Of a stretch of 64,000 nucleotides of DNA, positions 11,786-23,630 are shown piece after piece. The notes under the pieces are model-generated. The model saw nothing but the letters and a program-made list of their open reading frames with translations, did not search any database and was not told where the DNA came from. Source of the DNA: Bretschneidera sinensis (Eukaryota; Streptophyta; Magnoliopsida; Brassicales; Akaniaceae); assembly GCA_023935145.1 (NCBI GenBank), contig CM043699.1:130572036-130636035 (forward strand), in the 5' to 3' direction. The translations under genes and the position numbers were made by a program. Positions within the stretch are counted from its first letter, which is position 1; every line of letters begins with the position of its first letter.

Positions 11786-12268
11786 TATGTTGTTATACAG
11801 GAAAAGATAACTCCTCGTGACCGCACAACTGGGTTTCTGAATTAGAGTGCTTTGTTGTTTGTATTACCGTACGTCTTTGTTTAATCGGTTCCACCTCTGG
11901 CCCTTTCTGTTCACGTGGGATGATTGTACGATTCTGATTACGTGTTTCATTGTGAAAGGCTTCGATTTCATGAATAAGCACACAATCTCCCAATTTTAAC
12001 CTTCCAAGATAGGTATTACCTTTCCTTCCAAAAATACCCCTCATGCTCGACCAAAAACACACGTGTGCCTCTGGTGTGTGGGCGAGAGAGAGAGAGAGAG
12101 AGGCATACCCTTCCATCACTGCACCGTCTGATTCGTCGTTGCCGGACACTGACTAATTCTTTCCGTGCCTAATGGTTGCCTTCAACCTAAGATCTTCTTA
12201 TTTTCCTTCCTAGTTCGTAGTAGCTGATTAACCCCAAACCAGTCTCTCGACGTTTTGCCGCCACCAAG
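11786..12268. promoter_or_regulatory. Shared head-to-head promoter region of SUI1 (-) and APO4 (+), with APO4 leader exon
   Basis: The SUI1 leader ends near 11785 and the APO4 leader runs to a donor at 12269 (ACCAAG then GTAGAT), leaving only a few hundred bases between the two divergent transcripts. A GA/CT dinucleotide run lies at about 12085-12102. A 118-codon frame on the minus strand across this region is of biased composition and is not considered a gene. No clear TATA box was seen. Confidence 0.5.
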
Positions 12269-14018
12269 GTAGATTTTTTTGCCTCTATATTTTCTTTTAA
12301 CTCTCTCTATCTGAGCTGTATATCACTGACCACCTTAGAGTTTGGTAAATTTTGATGTAGTATGTGATTGAAGTAGGCGCTGAATTTCGGGAGATTTTGG
12401 TCTATGTGTGTGGTGGGAGATGGGTGCTTTTTGTTTTGGGTTCCAGGACATTTGATGAGCTGGGGCTATCTAATTCTGCTTTTGTCTGATAATTTGGTTC
12501 TAAGTTCCAAAGTCCAGGTCCATTTTTATTAGTGCTGTTAGAAAACTGCAGTTACAGGTGGCTTAACCTCACCTCTCCTAGTTCCCAAATTTTAATCCCC
12601 CACCCCCAATTATCAAAAAAGAAACGATGATTTAGAATGCATCTTTTTAAAAAAAAAAATTTTAATCGAAGCAATAGTTTTATGGTGTGGGAACACTAGA
12701 TGTAGCTCCTTCACATGTTTGATCATGTGTATATTTAATGTTGTTTGTTTTTCTCCCTCTTTTAACATTTTTTGGGGAAAAGGTTACCATTTTAGAGAAA
12801 GAAGGGATGTCTGGCAACTGTTTTGGTTAAATTCTTTTCCTCTAAATATTGAGCAGAGCTGGTTTGACACTTTTTTTTCATTGTCCTAAGTAGAACGGAA
12901 ACATGTTGAAGCTCTGTTTTATACATTCCACTTGATATTATGAAAATCTGTCAGGTTTTTATGGTTCTAGTTTTCTGTTATGCATGTATTCTGCTTTAAA
13001 TATGGCAAGGTTCTGCTTGGGCTTCTATGTATATGCTATTGTCGTTTTGTTTTTTCTGTACGATGTTTGTTTTGCCTGGCTATCAAATTTGAAAGCTTTT
13101 TGCACTCATTTTGCTGCAACTCTTGTTTTTTTTTTCTTTTCTAAGTATCTTGCTGCAACTCTTCATTGCATTATTATTGAAACTGTGTGTTATGCCTTGA
13201 AGTGTGGTACTTGATGGAAATATTGATGGTTGTAGTTTTTGGAATGCGGTGAGAGTTGTGGAAAAAAATATATTTTGTTGCAAAGACGGTGGGGTTTCTT
13301 ATTAGTTGACAGAATCATTTTATCTGTTTGCTTCTTCAAGTTGTTATTTTTGGTAATTTAGAACTATCCATGGTGATTTCTATTGCACTGATAACTTAAG
13401 ACTCTTGTTCTTTCACTTTACATTTTTCCTAGCACCCATTCACTATAAGTGCATGAGAGATTTTAGGAATGTCGTCACTTTCATGTTAAAAATGGAGTGC
13501 CAGTTATATTTCTTCATTTGCATGACCTGCTTCGAAAAACAAAAGGGGGTCAATCTATTAAGTAGTGACTGCACTAAACTAGCTTTGCAGTCTACATTAC
13601 TATAGTTTTCTTGTTGAAACAGTTTTTGGTTGGTGTGGTTGAAATCAAAAAATCGTAAACTCTCTTTGGTGATTTGGATAGCGTGCTTATTTATATTTCG
13701 TCCTCCAACTTTGCTCATACTAAACATCTTCTCTTTTTTGTCTCTCTAATTATAAATTCCCTTAAATTGAGCATGATTATGAAGTCCTGAATAAAAAATT
13801 GTGCATTGTTTAAGATGTTTTAACTAAGGCACTGTTTTATTAGCAATTGTGGAAGTAATTAGTTTAATTCCTTCAGAGAAAAATACAGGGAAATGTTGCT
13901 TTTAAAAGCACAAAAGTTTCTTCCAAAATGTAAATAAATGTTGTTTCCTATTTATTTGCTTCTCTTTTAATTCTATAGCTGACCAATCGTTTTATATAAG
14001 GTCTCTATAACAGTTTTT

Positions 14019-15872
14019 ATGGTGGCTTTGAGGTGGAAACCATGGCAGTATCTTTTGGGAGAAATCAGTTGCTGCATTATCCAATCTCGATTTTACAGCT
14101 CCAAAGTGGACATGAAAAAGCTACGGCCAATGATACTAAAGAGAATAGAAAATCGAGCCAAGGATTATCCGGTTCCAGCCATGGTTCCAGTAGCAGAGGA
14201 GGTTCTCAAGGCCAGGGCTCTCCTCATCCAAGGGCTATCCACACTTCTCAAAGTTTTTCCCATTGTGGCCTGCAAGTAAGTTGCCTCATCTAAAACCACA
14301 CATGAAAACTTAGCCATATCTAATATAGCGAATGTATAATGCTCTGCATATCATATTCACATAGAGGTGATGTGTGAACTTTAGTCAATGCATTCTTTTG
14401 TATTATCTTGTAAGAACCAAACTGATTCTTGGCCCAAATACATGTAGTTGACAGGTAATTGTTTGTTTTATATATTTGTTGTGAGAAGGATTGGCATTTC
14501 CTTTGCTGTCAAAAATGGCAACCTCAAACACGGAAGTAGTGAGATGTAGGAATTGGTTCACAAACAATATGTATATATTGGATAACAAGTTGTTAATTTG
14601 AGAATGGACTTTTTAACATTTCTCTGAATCCAAATTTGACATTCCTGATTGTGCAATAAATTCATTTTGAATTGCATGGTTCATTTTTTCAATGTCGTTT
14701 TCTGACTCGTAATTGCTTTGGTGTTGATGGCATCTGTAAGCTTGCAAGGGAGAAAAACATTGGAACTAACTAGCCATACCTCCTGAAAGACCCTAATGCA
14801 ATATATCTTTGTTATTAGTTTTCTAATGTGATTAATTACATGCTGTCATTGGTGTCTACTGCTGGAGCAACTAGTTACAAGTTCCAGTAAAAAAATTATG
14901 GCTGCACATCAAGAAGAATTCTTTATTTGATTTTCGCAGACTTCACAAAGAAGCCTTTGAAAACTTCAGATTTATATTTTTGTTGGAGCAGTATATGCTT
15001 TGTGTGATGGAACCGTGTCTGTTTTTGTATGGAGAATTTGTTTAACTTGACTGTTATCCTTCCTGCTCTTATTTAAGAAGAAATTTGGTTTTCCGGAAGA
15101 AAAACCAAGTTTGAACTTAATACATGAAAATAACACTTTCAGGTTCTGTTCAGAAGTATATGTTGGTGAGGAAGGTCACTTAATTCAGACTTGTTGTGGT
15201 TACAAGCGCCGTGCCAAGAATCGGGTTCATGAATGGACCAGGGGTTCCATGAGTGATATACTTGTTCCTGTAGAAACATTTCACCTGCAGAACATGTTCC
15301 AAGATGTTATTAAACATCACCAAAGGTTCGATTTTGACCGTGTTCCTGCAGTTGTTGAGCTATGCTGGCAGGCAGGGGCAAATCCATATGATGAAAATTT
15401 GAACTTCGGCACTTATGTTGATGGTGTTGAGTCTCTGTCACCTGATGATTTGAGGTTGATAGCCAATGGCACTTTGAGGACATGGGAGACTCTTAGATCT
15501 GGGGTGCAGAAGTTGTTATTGGCTTATCCGGCGAAAATATGCAAGAATTGTTCTGAAGTTCACGTTGGGCCAAGTGGCCACAAGGCTCGGCTTTGTGGAG
15601 TATTTAAATATGAGAGTTGGCGTGGAACCCACTTTTGGAAGAAGGCCTCCGTAGATGATTTGGTTTCTCCAAAAATTGTGTGGTGGCGGCGTCCTCAAGA
15701 TTCCCCAGTTCTTTTAGATAAAGGTCGGGACTATTATGGGCATGCCCCAGCAGTGGTGGCTCTGTGCGCAAAGGCCGGTGCTGTTGTTCCAACTAAATAT
15801 TTTTGTATGATGAAAGTTCAAGGTTTATCACCGCCTGTTTCGAGTCAAACTTCAAATGCATCTGCAAGTTAA
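14019..15872 (+). CDS. APO4: APO family RNA-binding protein, probably APO4 (mitochondrial)
   Basis: Two coding exons, 14019-14275 and 15143-15872, join in frame (AA|G gives Lys86) into 328 residues. The N-terminus (about 1-30, MVALRWKPWQYLLGE) is basic and acid-poor, fitting an organelle transit peptide. Two APO domains follow. Each begins with a Cys-x2-Cys...His...Cys arrangement: C85, C88, H98, C103, and C219, C222, H232, C237 (SEVHVGPSGHKARLC). Known APO proteins bind RNA and help splice group II introns in plastids or mitochondria; APO1 was named for photosystem I accumulation. The segment VDMKKLRPMILKRIENRAKDYPV and the short length point to the APO4 branch, from memory of that family. 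An acceptor at 14012-14013 (ACAG) just before the ATG shows a leader intron of about 1.7 kb from 12269. The start is the first ATG of the exon. No lesion seen. Confidence 0.92.
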
Positions 15873-17192
15873 ATATCAAGTGGGGTTGGCTTCAATATAT
15901 TTGGCGTGGGGCCGGCCGTTTTAGGTGTGGAGTTGTTACAACCCATCTCACTATTCTAGGGCCTTATTCACTTGTTGGTTCACATGGTTAGAGGTTTTTC
16001 TGGTATGTCTTGCTCATGGTTCTTTACCTGTTGGTGTCAAGAAAGATACTTTGTTAGCAAACCTATTATCTTATAGTACTTGAAATGTTGTTTACACATG
16101 AAATCATAGGATGTAATCACTGTATGGTATATGTTTGCTTCCTTTCATTCAGGCGAAAGATTGCTATAAAGGACACTAGGCCCTTGATTAGGATAAGACC
16201 GGCTGTCTAAATAAGGTTGGGTGGTCCAGACTCTCTTAAATGTACCTTCAATACAGCAGTGTCATGTGTTAATTAGCTAAAGGTTGGCTGTCCAAATTAG
16301 GTTGGGAAGTCCATACTCTCTTAAATGTACCTGCAATACAACATAAGGCTATCCTGTGATTTCGAGTTAATAAAAGCACCATCACATGTTTCTACAATAA
16401 CAAAAAGTTAAAATACCCATTCAAAATAACAAAAAAGTTAACATATGATCCTAATAAACACAAGAAATATACATGTAATTTTCTTTTTTAAAGTTCTGAA
16501 TCACCTCTTCTTTCCACGGCACCTAATAGTGTAGAGTATAGACAAGTGACAACAACATAAAGCTAAACGATCTAACGTGTTTTTCTCATGTAATTTTCAA
16601 TGAGTGATCAATTATAGTTGTCTTTTGTCATTATTGTTTTGGCGTTTTCTTAATTACTGCTAAACACATCCTACATGATCTATCTTAACAAACATTTTAT
16701 TTGATGGAGCCACTTGGGTGGTGTATTTGACTCATACCCAAACAATGGTAACGATCATCATGACCATCAATTGGGAAGGAAACCATCCAAAACAAAATAA
16801 TTATTGAACCGTGAAGAAAGTCATAAGATCAATGAGTCAAAACGTATGGTTATGATCATTCAAACATTTATAATAAAGGTGTGCCTCAGTGTACGAGATA
16901 GATCCTTGCCTGCAAAAATCTTATACCAACCAACAGCCAAGTGTTCAACTACCTATCAAACTTGGACCAAAACCAACTCTGTCAACTACCATTCTTCTTT
17001 TACTTTATATCTCTCAACGCTCATTCTTCTCTATGCATAAAGACCCACTTCTTCTCTTTAATTAAGTATCCCTTTCTCTTATTAATACTGCTTAGTAAGT
17101 GCCTCCAATTTCACACGGTTCCTCCACAGACCAACCCTATCCATAGTTCTTTTTGAGTGTCTTTCACATTTTGTTTTTTCAACACCTAATTA
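15873..17192. other. Intergenic: APO4 3' flank and R3-MYB upstream region
   Basis: No gene seen. Holds the APO4 3' UTR, an 85-bp-offset direct repeat near 16201-16341 and the CT-rich leader of the R3-MYB gene toward 17192. Confidence 0.5.
16201..16341. repeat. Diverged direct repeat, offset 85 bases
   Basis: GGCTGTCTAAATAAGGTTGG at 16201 recurs as GGCTGTCCAAATTAGGTTGG at 16286. Both are followed by a GT-rich stretch and CTCTCTTAAATGTACCT. It lies downstream of APO4 and probably reflects a small local duplication. Confidence 0.8.
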
Positions 17193-17950
17193 ATGGCTGA
17201 CTTGGATCATTCCTCTCATGATACTACTGTGGAGTCAAGAGGTAAAACCCATATTCTTTCTATTTGTTTGAATTTTTTATTTTTCTTTTTAACGTATTCA
17301 ACTCTTAATCAAAGGCTGACTTGGGATTACCAATAATCAAATAAACATGTAATTTTTTTTTTTAACTCTTTGGTGACATGCATATTGATTCTATTGTCCT
17401 TTTATCTCTTGGTTTTTCACTAAATTGTGTTTTGCTTTCTGGGTTTTCTTTAATTCTCTGTTTTGCCTTCTGGGTTTTCTTTAATTCTCTTTTAAGGGGA
17501 TTTCTATTTTCTATCTGGGAGCTATATAGCCATACAGAGCTCTTTTGTGCTTATTTTATCTTTCTCTCTCTCTCTCTCTCTCTGTTTTCCTTAGCTACTC
17601 ATTAATTTGAAATTAGTGACTAATTTTCTGTTTTATATGGTGTTTATATATAGCAGAAGTATCCAGCCAAGATTCTAAGCTTGAATTCTCAGAGGATGAG
17701 GAAACCCTTATCCTTAGGATGTACAATCTAGTTGGTGAGAGGTAAAGCTTGTTTCTCTTGATCTATTTACTTTTATTTCCCACTTCTTGCAATTGTTTAG
17801 AGCTTTTCCTTTTTATCTATGATGAATGAGCTCATGCGAAAAAATATATTGTAATCCACTAGGTGGTCTTTAATTGCTGGGAGAATTCCTGGAAGAACAG
17901 CAGAGGAAATTGAGAAGTACTGGACTTCAAGATACTCGTCCAGTGAATGA
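17193..17950 (+). CDS. R3-MYB repressor of the CPC/TRY/ETC type
   Basis: Three exons, 17193-17241, 17654-17741 and 17863-17950, give 74 residues, typical of this family of single-repeat MYBs. The R3 repeat (about 29-68) contains [19 protein letters not shown] and [13 protein letters not shown]. Such proteins lack an activation domain. They move between cells and compete with R2R3 MYBs for bHLH partners, repressing trichome fate or promoting root hairs; some repress anthocyanin. The bHLH-contact signature is kept at L35, R38, L42, L49 and R53, but its first acidic residue is Thr34. The intron positions match the family's conserved gene structure. The first intron ends in TAGCAG, giving two in-frame acceptors (exon from 17654 or 17657) that add or drop one residue. 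The ATG follows a CT-rich leader. Which subgroup it belongs to cannot be decided here. Confidence 0.9.
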
Positions 17951-20900
17951 AAAGGACAAAACAAATTTAATGGTGTTCTCTCACTTACAGCAGAAATTTT
18001 GTGGGGTTTGGCTAGTATTCTAGTTATTGGGGTATTTTCACCGATGCCGCTGTTTGTACAATAGTTCTTCGTTTTGGTTTGGTAATCAAGACTTTCAGCT
18101 TCTTCTTCTTTTTTTTTTTTTTTCAAATTTGTGATCTGTAACATCATGAATTATATTGTTCATGTAAGTGTGCTGAAATGTGTTTGAATCCAAGGGTATG
18201 GACTATGGAATTCTCTACAAATCATTCTATATCAAACTTCCTAGCTCTAAAGCACAAAATTGCTAAAAAGCAACAACTTCTTATGCGTTTCGTTTGAAAA
18301 TTTTGCACTATGCTGAAATTGGTTTATGTTGAAACGCCATGGATAAAAGTAATTAAAAACAGTAGCAAAACAAAAATCAGAAACAGTCACATCCAAAAAA
18401 AAGAAAGAAAAGAAAAGAAAAGAAACAAGATTTGCATCGTTCGGTTAGGTAGACCTGTTGTGATTATGTGGACCTGTTGTGATTATGTCCAAAATCTGAT
18501 TAAATGGTATATAAAAACCATTTGAAACTTGAAAGTTTTGATTGAGTGGAGTCGAATTCGGCACATGGGTTATAATGTATAGGGATTTGAGTAGAGGAGA
18601 GAATTTGCTGGAATACTCTTCAAATTCCATGAGAATTGTTATTGTATATAGTTCTAGTTTCACATCGTCAATGTATCAAAAACACGTGGTTACTAATTAT
18701 TATAAATATGAATATCAAAAGAGGTAATCATTCTTCCTATTTCTGAAAGCATGAATAATTAATCAAATGTAAAGTTCAAACCAAACATCAATTTATATAA
18801 TTAATCTAACCCTTCGCTTCAAATATTTCGAATGGAAAATGAATTTACGAATCAAAATGAAATGAAAGGCATTTAAAAAGTTTTGATTTGAAGAAAAGGA
18901 GTTCAATGACTCAATTGGGAGCATCTGCAAAGGTTCATTTTAGTAAACAAAGAGTGGGACTACACTCATTGTTTGTCATATGTTATTTTCATGAAACATA
19001 AATTCATTTCCAAGTGATAAGTTCAGTAACTGTTTTTCTTGTGAATAAGTTCAATGATTGTTAAAAGTACAATTATTCTTATAGTGATGATCACAACTAT
19101 AACTATATAAGTAGTTCTTTGAAAAGAAAATTATGGGTAAGTAGTAGATCGGTACCTTGTGATTTTGACATAAATAAAGTCAAATCCTGCAATTTAAAAA
19201 CTTGCATTTCAATATCTTTAAAATTAGTCCGTCAACAATATAAAAGAAGCGACGTCTTGATCATACACATGAGCACGACTTCCTTGTTAGGAAAAGAAAG
19301 AGGATTTTGGCTTTTCGGCACCATTTACCATATGACTATACCGCAGTTCTTTCCTGTAAGCTCATGAGCTGCCTTATATACAATTCATGCTTTTTATATC
19401 CCCTTTGGGCCAAGGATTCGCTTATGTTCATTTATAGGCCCATACTACTAACCACCTCTTGTATAGCTTTTGAATTAGGAAAATTTTGAGTGTGAACATG
19501 AGCTCATAAAATAGTCATCTTGTCACAATACGACAGAGCAAAAATAAGAAAGAAAAAGACACCTAAAGTCCTTTCGCCCTTCTCGATGCGTAGAGCATCA
19601 GCTAGTAGGATGCCAACCATGCTCTTAGAGACAAGGAATAATGAAGAACCCTATCCCACACCATTTAGCCCATCAACTGTAAGGTTACGATCATCAAACC
19701 AACTCTCTTTGTTGCCATACATGTGTTGAAATTCTTATCCCTCTCTTTCCTTTTAAAAAAAATCTTTAGAAGTTCCGCAAAAGAATGGAATGGAGAGAAA
19801 AAAATCACGACGAAGAAAATCTCCGAAGACATGAAGAAAAAGATCATTTCGAAGAAAATTCTCCTCGAAATGCTAAATACAACCTACCAGCAGCAATTTA
19901 GGACCACATCCCACCCCCACGTCCCCCCTCTACGAAAAGAAGCCCATTTTCAATGTCACATGCCCAAGAAAATTGGGCATGATGTAGGACTTTTAATTAA
20001 TTTCCCATTCTTTATTTATCTACCACTTATTTATGCATTTTTTTAATGAATTATTTGAGTTCTTTATCACTTTGCTCAGAGTATTTGGTAGAGTCCAATA
20101 CCAACCTCATCTTCTTCAGAAAGTCATGCACAAAGCCATTGAAGTGATAATGGCAGAGCCTCCTCTTATTTTCCGTTTGTCCATGACGTCTTGTACCACA
20201 CATGTTACCAAATTGAGGTATTCCATGACTTTTGTCACCATCATACTACGCGACAATTTTAGTTTTTCATTAGCCAAAAAAAGAGATTTTAGAGTTTTTT
20301 TTTAATATCATATCTGATATGGTTGGAAAGATAAAAAGAATATAAAATTCATTTTGTAAATAAATTTATTACAGAATTAAGTTAATTCGTTAAATAAAAT
20401 TTGCAATTGAAGAGAAAAATTTATGTTTGTTAAAACATTTTTACATGCAATTAAATAAAAAATGTTAGACTGTAATTACCTCCTTGATTATAAAATCCTC
20501 GACGGGTTGCTTCTCTCTTATGATCGATTATCTTCAGTCTCGTTAATGATAATGTGTGTGATCACAGAGTTGAAAATACACAATCCTCCTTAAACTTATT
20601 AATTTAAACAATTTTTTGAGTAAGTCGAATCGTTCATTATAAATGTTTAATCTGACTCAAAATCAAACAAAAATAACAAAGTTCTCTGATAAAAGAAAAG
20701 CTATTGTTAACACAAATATATAAAAAATACACAGTCTAATATATATCTCATTATTGAAAGACATGATAAAAGAGAAAAAAATATAAAACAATTTATAATC
20801 ATTAATGAAATAGAGCAAAAAAATTTACTGCTTTTTCTCCTACCAACAATTTACATATTTCTACCATAAAAATTTCTCAACTTTCCCGAGTTTAAAGAGA

Positions 20901-23533
20901 AATTTCCAGTAAATATGTATTTTCTTACGACGAATGCATCTGTCAAACATCCACTTTGATGATAAGGTTGCATTCGAGGAAGGCTTCATCTTCATCATTC
21001 TGAATAAGATGTGAATTTTATTATTATTTGTCAATGACAGAACATATAATAAGACGAGTCTAAATTAAAGAGGAAAAGATTTTCAAGATAGGATTGCCAA
21101 CTTTATATGAGTGCCATGCATATTCAATCCTATGGAGATAGACTTATCTAAATTCTCCTCGGGATTCTAAATCCCACGCTTGTAATCGTCACAAGCTCCC
21201 AGGGAAAAAAGGATAGGGCAAAAATTGTTCAAAGCTCGCTCTACCTGCACAGTTATAATTCCAAGAAAACGTAGAATGTAATAGGATAGCATTAGAAATG
21301 ATTTTCTTCTATTAAGTTTATCCAATTGTCTCAAGTTTCTAACACGTAATATATACTTCATTTCTTTAATACGTGTCGAGTTCTCAAGTACCCAGGTGTA
21401 GATAGGATTGTATTACTGTGCCTCTAACTTGCTTCACCGCGTTCCAATCATATTCACCCTAAAGTAATTAATAAATTTTTTTTTTTTGAAAGTAAGGTAT
21501 TTGATAATTTTTATCCTTGAATCGGGAAATGTACGTAAGATACCTAGCGACCAACATTGTCACGTGGCGTGTCATGCACACGACTTAAGTGGCTAAAATC
21601 ATGTTAATTTAGTTTTTAAGGTTAACGGCGTAGCATGACACGCAACTTAATATAATACAGTACAAGATACGATTAATAATATTTAATAAAATTTAAAATT
21701 ATATATAATTTAATATTATTAAAATAACGAATCAATAATAATTAGATGTTCATAAATTTGATATTTTAAGATGATGAAAAAAAATGATCATCATTATCTT
21801 ATTTTTAGTATAATAACACACAACTGATTCATACTACAATAGCATCAGAACAAGCATTTAATGCATGTTTTAAAACTTTGGATGAATTGAGATTAAGACT
21901 ATTATCGAAAACGTTACAAATGTTAATATGTACAAAGGATTAGTTAGGTGTCAAAAAAACTGTACAAGCAACATGTTAAAGAAAGATAAACATAAAAGAT
22001 CGAGTGGTGCATTAAAAGATCAAGAATGAAGAAAATTTGTAAATCTGGACCCATAAGAGTATAAACTGTGAAAGGTTAAATAATAATAATATTTTTTATT
22101 TTTAAAATTTTTAAATTATTTTTTATATTTAATTCATTTGTAAGTCATTTAATCTTTTTTGTTTATTTTATTTGTTGTTATTTTTGCAAGTTTTTTATTT
22201 AAATTTTTTTAAGTTGTAATGTAAAGTTATTTGTTTATTTTGTTGTTTTTGTTCAATTTTTATGTTATTTGTAATATTTAATTTCATTAATAAAATTATT
22301 ATTTTTTATATAATTATAAACATTCAATTTAATATTTATAAATTTTTTTTAATTATTTAATAAAAAAATTGACAAAAAAATAATATATACCTGTAAAACT
22401 CATATATTAACACAACATAACCATGCTAGTCTTAAATCGTGTTGGGTCTGCATCCTTAAAATTTTAACACGACACAAAAGAAATGAAGCACAATACAAAA
22501 GCACGGTAAACCGGTTTTTTAGATTAATACGACACATCCCATCGCCACACAGTAAACCAGTTTTTTAGATTGATACGACACATCCCATCGCCACCCATTA
22601 GTAAAGATGACAAAATTAGAGTCACTTTGGTGTTTTGGTAATGATCCAAATTCTAAAGGATCCGCTTTCAAAATAGCCCAATTCAGAATTGATCTGAAAC
22701 TAAAATGGCCTATACAGGAGATGACCACAATGAAAATTGATTTGATCCAGTACTCACCAAAATTAGAAATGGCAGTGTTTAAACTCCTGTGTTTGTGTTT
22801 GTCATCAATCTGTCATCAGTCATCACTATTCACTACCACTTGGTGATGACACATACAACGCGATTATAATTAAGTGTTTAATTAGAGGACTATATATTGC
22901 TCGTAAAAATCATGGGAAATGTTGTAATTACTCTTCAATCCACACGTTGCAGAGGATAGAATTCAAAGCTACGCTGGTTCGAAGGACTTTTGCGACATTT
23001 TAGACGCTTTCAACCGTGAGTACTGAATAAATGCATTCCAATTCTCATTTTCCTCTGCAATTCATATACCACAGAAGAATCGTTTTCTGTTATGTTTTGT
23101 TTTGCAGTTGTCTTTCTCTAAACACACAGCTTTTTCAACAGTTCATAGTTTTTAAAAGTATAGCCCAAGAGAAATTTTAAAGTTAACTGATGATGAACTG
23201 ATCTGCACTTAAATTTAAGTTAGTTCAATTATAGAAAGAAACATAAAATAGGAAGTTGAAAATCTAAACAGAGAAATTTAATGATAATATAAATTAAATG
23301 CCAAACAGAAATCAGTTGCTCCATATATATATATATACAAAATGAAGAAAAGACAAGATCATGGTGGCACTGGATACTTTGAGTAATGCCCTTAACTTTG
23401 TGAAGATAACAATGAAAAAAAATTATTACAAAAAAATATTAATGAGGAAGTTTTTTGGTCTTTGTTTTTTTTGTTCCCTTATCCACATAGGGATCAGTTT
23501 TACTATCTTCACAACGTAACTGATTTCTTGTGT
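17951..23533. other. Long AT-rich intergenic region
   Basis: No gene recognised over 5.6 kb. Short frames at 18310-18727, 19119-20305 and 22519-22846 show no domain and are AT-driven. The stretch around 21545-22600 contains several copies of motifs such as ACACGACAC and CATGACACGC, suggesting a degraded DNA transposon. A 46-bp tandem duplication occurs at 22506-22597. Confidence 0.5.
22506..22597. repeat. Tandem duplication of a 46-bp unit
   Basis: Two adjacent copies, 22506-22551 and 22552-22597, share GTAAACC, GGTTTTTTAGATT or its variant, and ACGACACATCCCATCGCCAC, with few differences. Confidence 0.85.
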
Positions 23534-23541
23534 TATATAAA
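23534..23541 (+). promoter_or_regulatory. Candidate TATA box of isocitrate lyase
   Basis: TATATAAA lies 90 bases upstream of the ATG at 23631, allowing a leader of about 60 bases. Position and sequence fit a plant core promoter. Confidence 0.6.
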
Positions 23542-23630
23542 TTGAGGAGCTTGGGGAAGCAATTTACATGAACTTCTCTGAGTTTTTTATACATATATAG
23601 TTTTCATTCAAAAACACAAAAGTTCTAGCC

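Noticed and set aside
11793..12149. 118-codon open frame on the minus strand
   Set aside because: It covers the head-to-head promoter and leader region, includes a GA repeat giving LSLSL, and shows no domain.
12984..13727. Several 60-95 codon frames on both strands
   Set aside because: They lie in the APO4 leader intron, are Phe-rich because of T-rich DNA, and overlap each other.
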